NCBI RefSeq assembly: GCF_036227565.1
Contig: NZ_CP109460.1
Coordinates: 2,852,001-2,916,000 of the forward strand
Reading direction: 5' to 3'
Source: Streptomyces sp. NBC_01454
GTDB lineage: Bacteria; Actinomycetota; Actinomycetes; Streptomycetales; Streptomycetaceae
Length of the DNA stretch: 64,000 nucleotides
The first letter of the stretch is position 1. Every line of letters starts with the position of its first letter. A program made the position numbers and the translations under genes. The notes beneath the pieces were generated by a model. It saw only the letters and a program-made list of their open reading frames with translations, searched no databases and had not been told where the DNA came from. Below are positions 63,376 through 64,000 of the stretch, in pieces.

Positions 63376-64000
63376 ATGACAGCGGACACGGTGGACACGA
63401 CGGAGGGCGGATGCGGGACGCCCCGGGCGCGGCGGGCGGCGGACGATACGGCGCACGCGCGGCGCTGGGCGCCGGGGGACCACGTCCTGTGGCGTTATCG
63501 CGACAACGCCGACGCCGGCCGGTTCCACATCTGCCGTCCGATGACCGTCGTGCAGGACACCGAGGAGCTGCTGGCGGTGTGGATGGCGCCCGGTACCGCG
63601 TGCATCAAGCCGGTGCTCGCCGACGGCACCCCGGTGCACCGCGAGCCGCTGTCCACCCGCTACACCAAACCCCGCCGCACCACCCGCGACCAGTGGTTCG
63701 GTACCGGCGTGCTGAAGCTGGCCCGGCCCGGCGACCCCTGGTCGGTGTGGCTGTTCTGGGAGCGCGGCTGGCAGTTCAAGAACTGGTACGTCAATCTGGA
63801 GGAGCCGCGCCACCGTTGGTCGGGCGGCATTGACTCCGAGGACCACTTCCTCGACATCTGTGTCTATCCCGACCGGCACTGGGAGTGGCGGGACGAGGAC
63901 GAGTTCACCCAGGCGCAGCGGGACGGGCTGATGACGGACGCTCAGGCCGCCGAGGTCAGATCGGCCGGCCGGGCCGCGATCGCGCAGATCACGGCCTGGC
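63376..64000 (+). CDS. DUF402 protein (cut by window end)
   Basis: 208 residues in the window, no stop reached. WAPGDHVLWRYRDNADAGRFHICRPMTVVQDTEELLAVWMAPGT begins a DUF402 domain, and WSVWLFWERGWQFKNWYVNLEEP and DHFLDICVYPDRHWEWRDEDEF are its conserved core, related to FomD-type phosphatases that hydrolyse nucleotide-linked substrates. Asp and Glu residues in DICVYPDRHWEWRDEDE are likely metal ligands. The function in this organism is unknown. Confidence 0.82.
   Translation, partial: MTADTVDTTEGGCGTPRARRAADDTAHARRWAPGDHVLWRYRDNADAGRFHICRPMTVVQDTEELLAVWMAPGTACIKPVLADGTPVHREPLSTRYTKPRRTTRDQWFGTGVLKLARPGDPWSVWLFWERGWQFKNWYVNLEEPRHRWSGGIDSEDHFLDICVYPDRHWEWRDEDEFTQAQRDGLMTDAQAAEVRSAGRAAIAQITAW

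Overview
The window looks like the chromosome of a Streptomyces or close relative. Evidence: very high GC with strong third-position bias, a BldK-type oligopeptide importer, a WhiB-like protein, an HTH/DUF5753 + DUF397 pair, SpoIIE-type phosphatase and HATPase regulators, actinobacterial polyphosphate glucokinase, GTG/TTG starts, and rare TTA codons confined to regulatory or accessory genes. No tRNA, rRNA, CRISPR array or transposase was seen.

Left part (1-32 kb), mostly conserved chromosome. A five-gene oligopeptide ABC importer with the bldK order (permease, binding protein, permease, ATPase, ATPase; 1015-7290, +) faces a second complete Opp/Dpp operon (13085-7370, -). Then come an ABM-fold monooxygenase-like protein, the translational GTPase TypA and an orphan peptide-binding lipoprotein with a large disordered insert. 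A succinate dehydrogenase operon (sdhC-sdhA-sdhB, mycobacterial Sdh1 style) follows. Next are a PAS-PAS-GAF-SpoIIE phosphatase-HATPase regulator with a stand-alone HATPase, a Nudix hydrolase, a tiny SPOR-like protein, an APC amino-acid permease, a TTA-containing GntR/UTRA regulator, a PIG-L deacetylase and a Tat/lipoprotein beta-carbonic anhydrase.

Accessory island (about 32.25-46.29 kb). Three copies of the 3' end of ychF mark positions 32253, 37883 and 46272; the last is the real end of ychF. Around them are same-orientation pairs of a TCCAGCA motif spaced 11 bp, the layout of arm-type sites of a tyrosine-recombinase attachment site. No integrase is present. The left compartment holds a T7SS-style toxin cassette: a WXG100-like protein, a 1238-residue RHS protein with a short ParB-like tip, and a candidate immunity gene. 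The right compartment holds a SWIM zinc-finger protein, an NMT1/TauA-type ABC importer and, divergently, a CitA/DcuS-CitB/DcuR-type two-component system, with a tandem repeat in the shared control region.

Right part (46.3-64 kb), housekeeping: ychF, a DUF6542-like membrane protein overlapping the tail of polyphosphate glucokinase ppgK, ispH, an APC permease, xseA-xseB, a RutE-like reductase, DUF4245, glpX (class II fructose-1,6-bisphosphatase), a WhiB-like protein (wblI position), a DUF1707 protein, class I fumarase, a small TTA-containing regulatory cluster, class II fumarase fumC, and a DUF402 protein cut by the window end. Central carbon metabolism (sdh, two fumarases, glpX, ppgK) is mixed with developmental signalling genes. 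Many genes end in perfect 11-20 bp stem-loops that mostly lack a U-tract.
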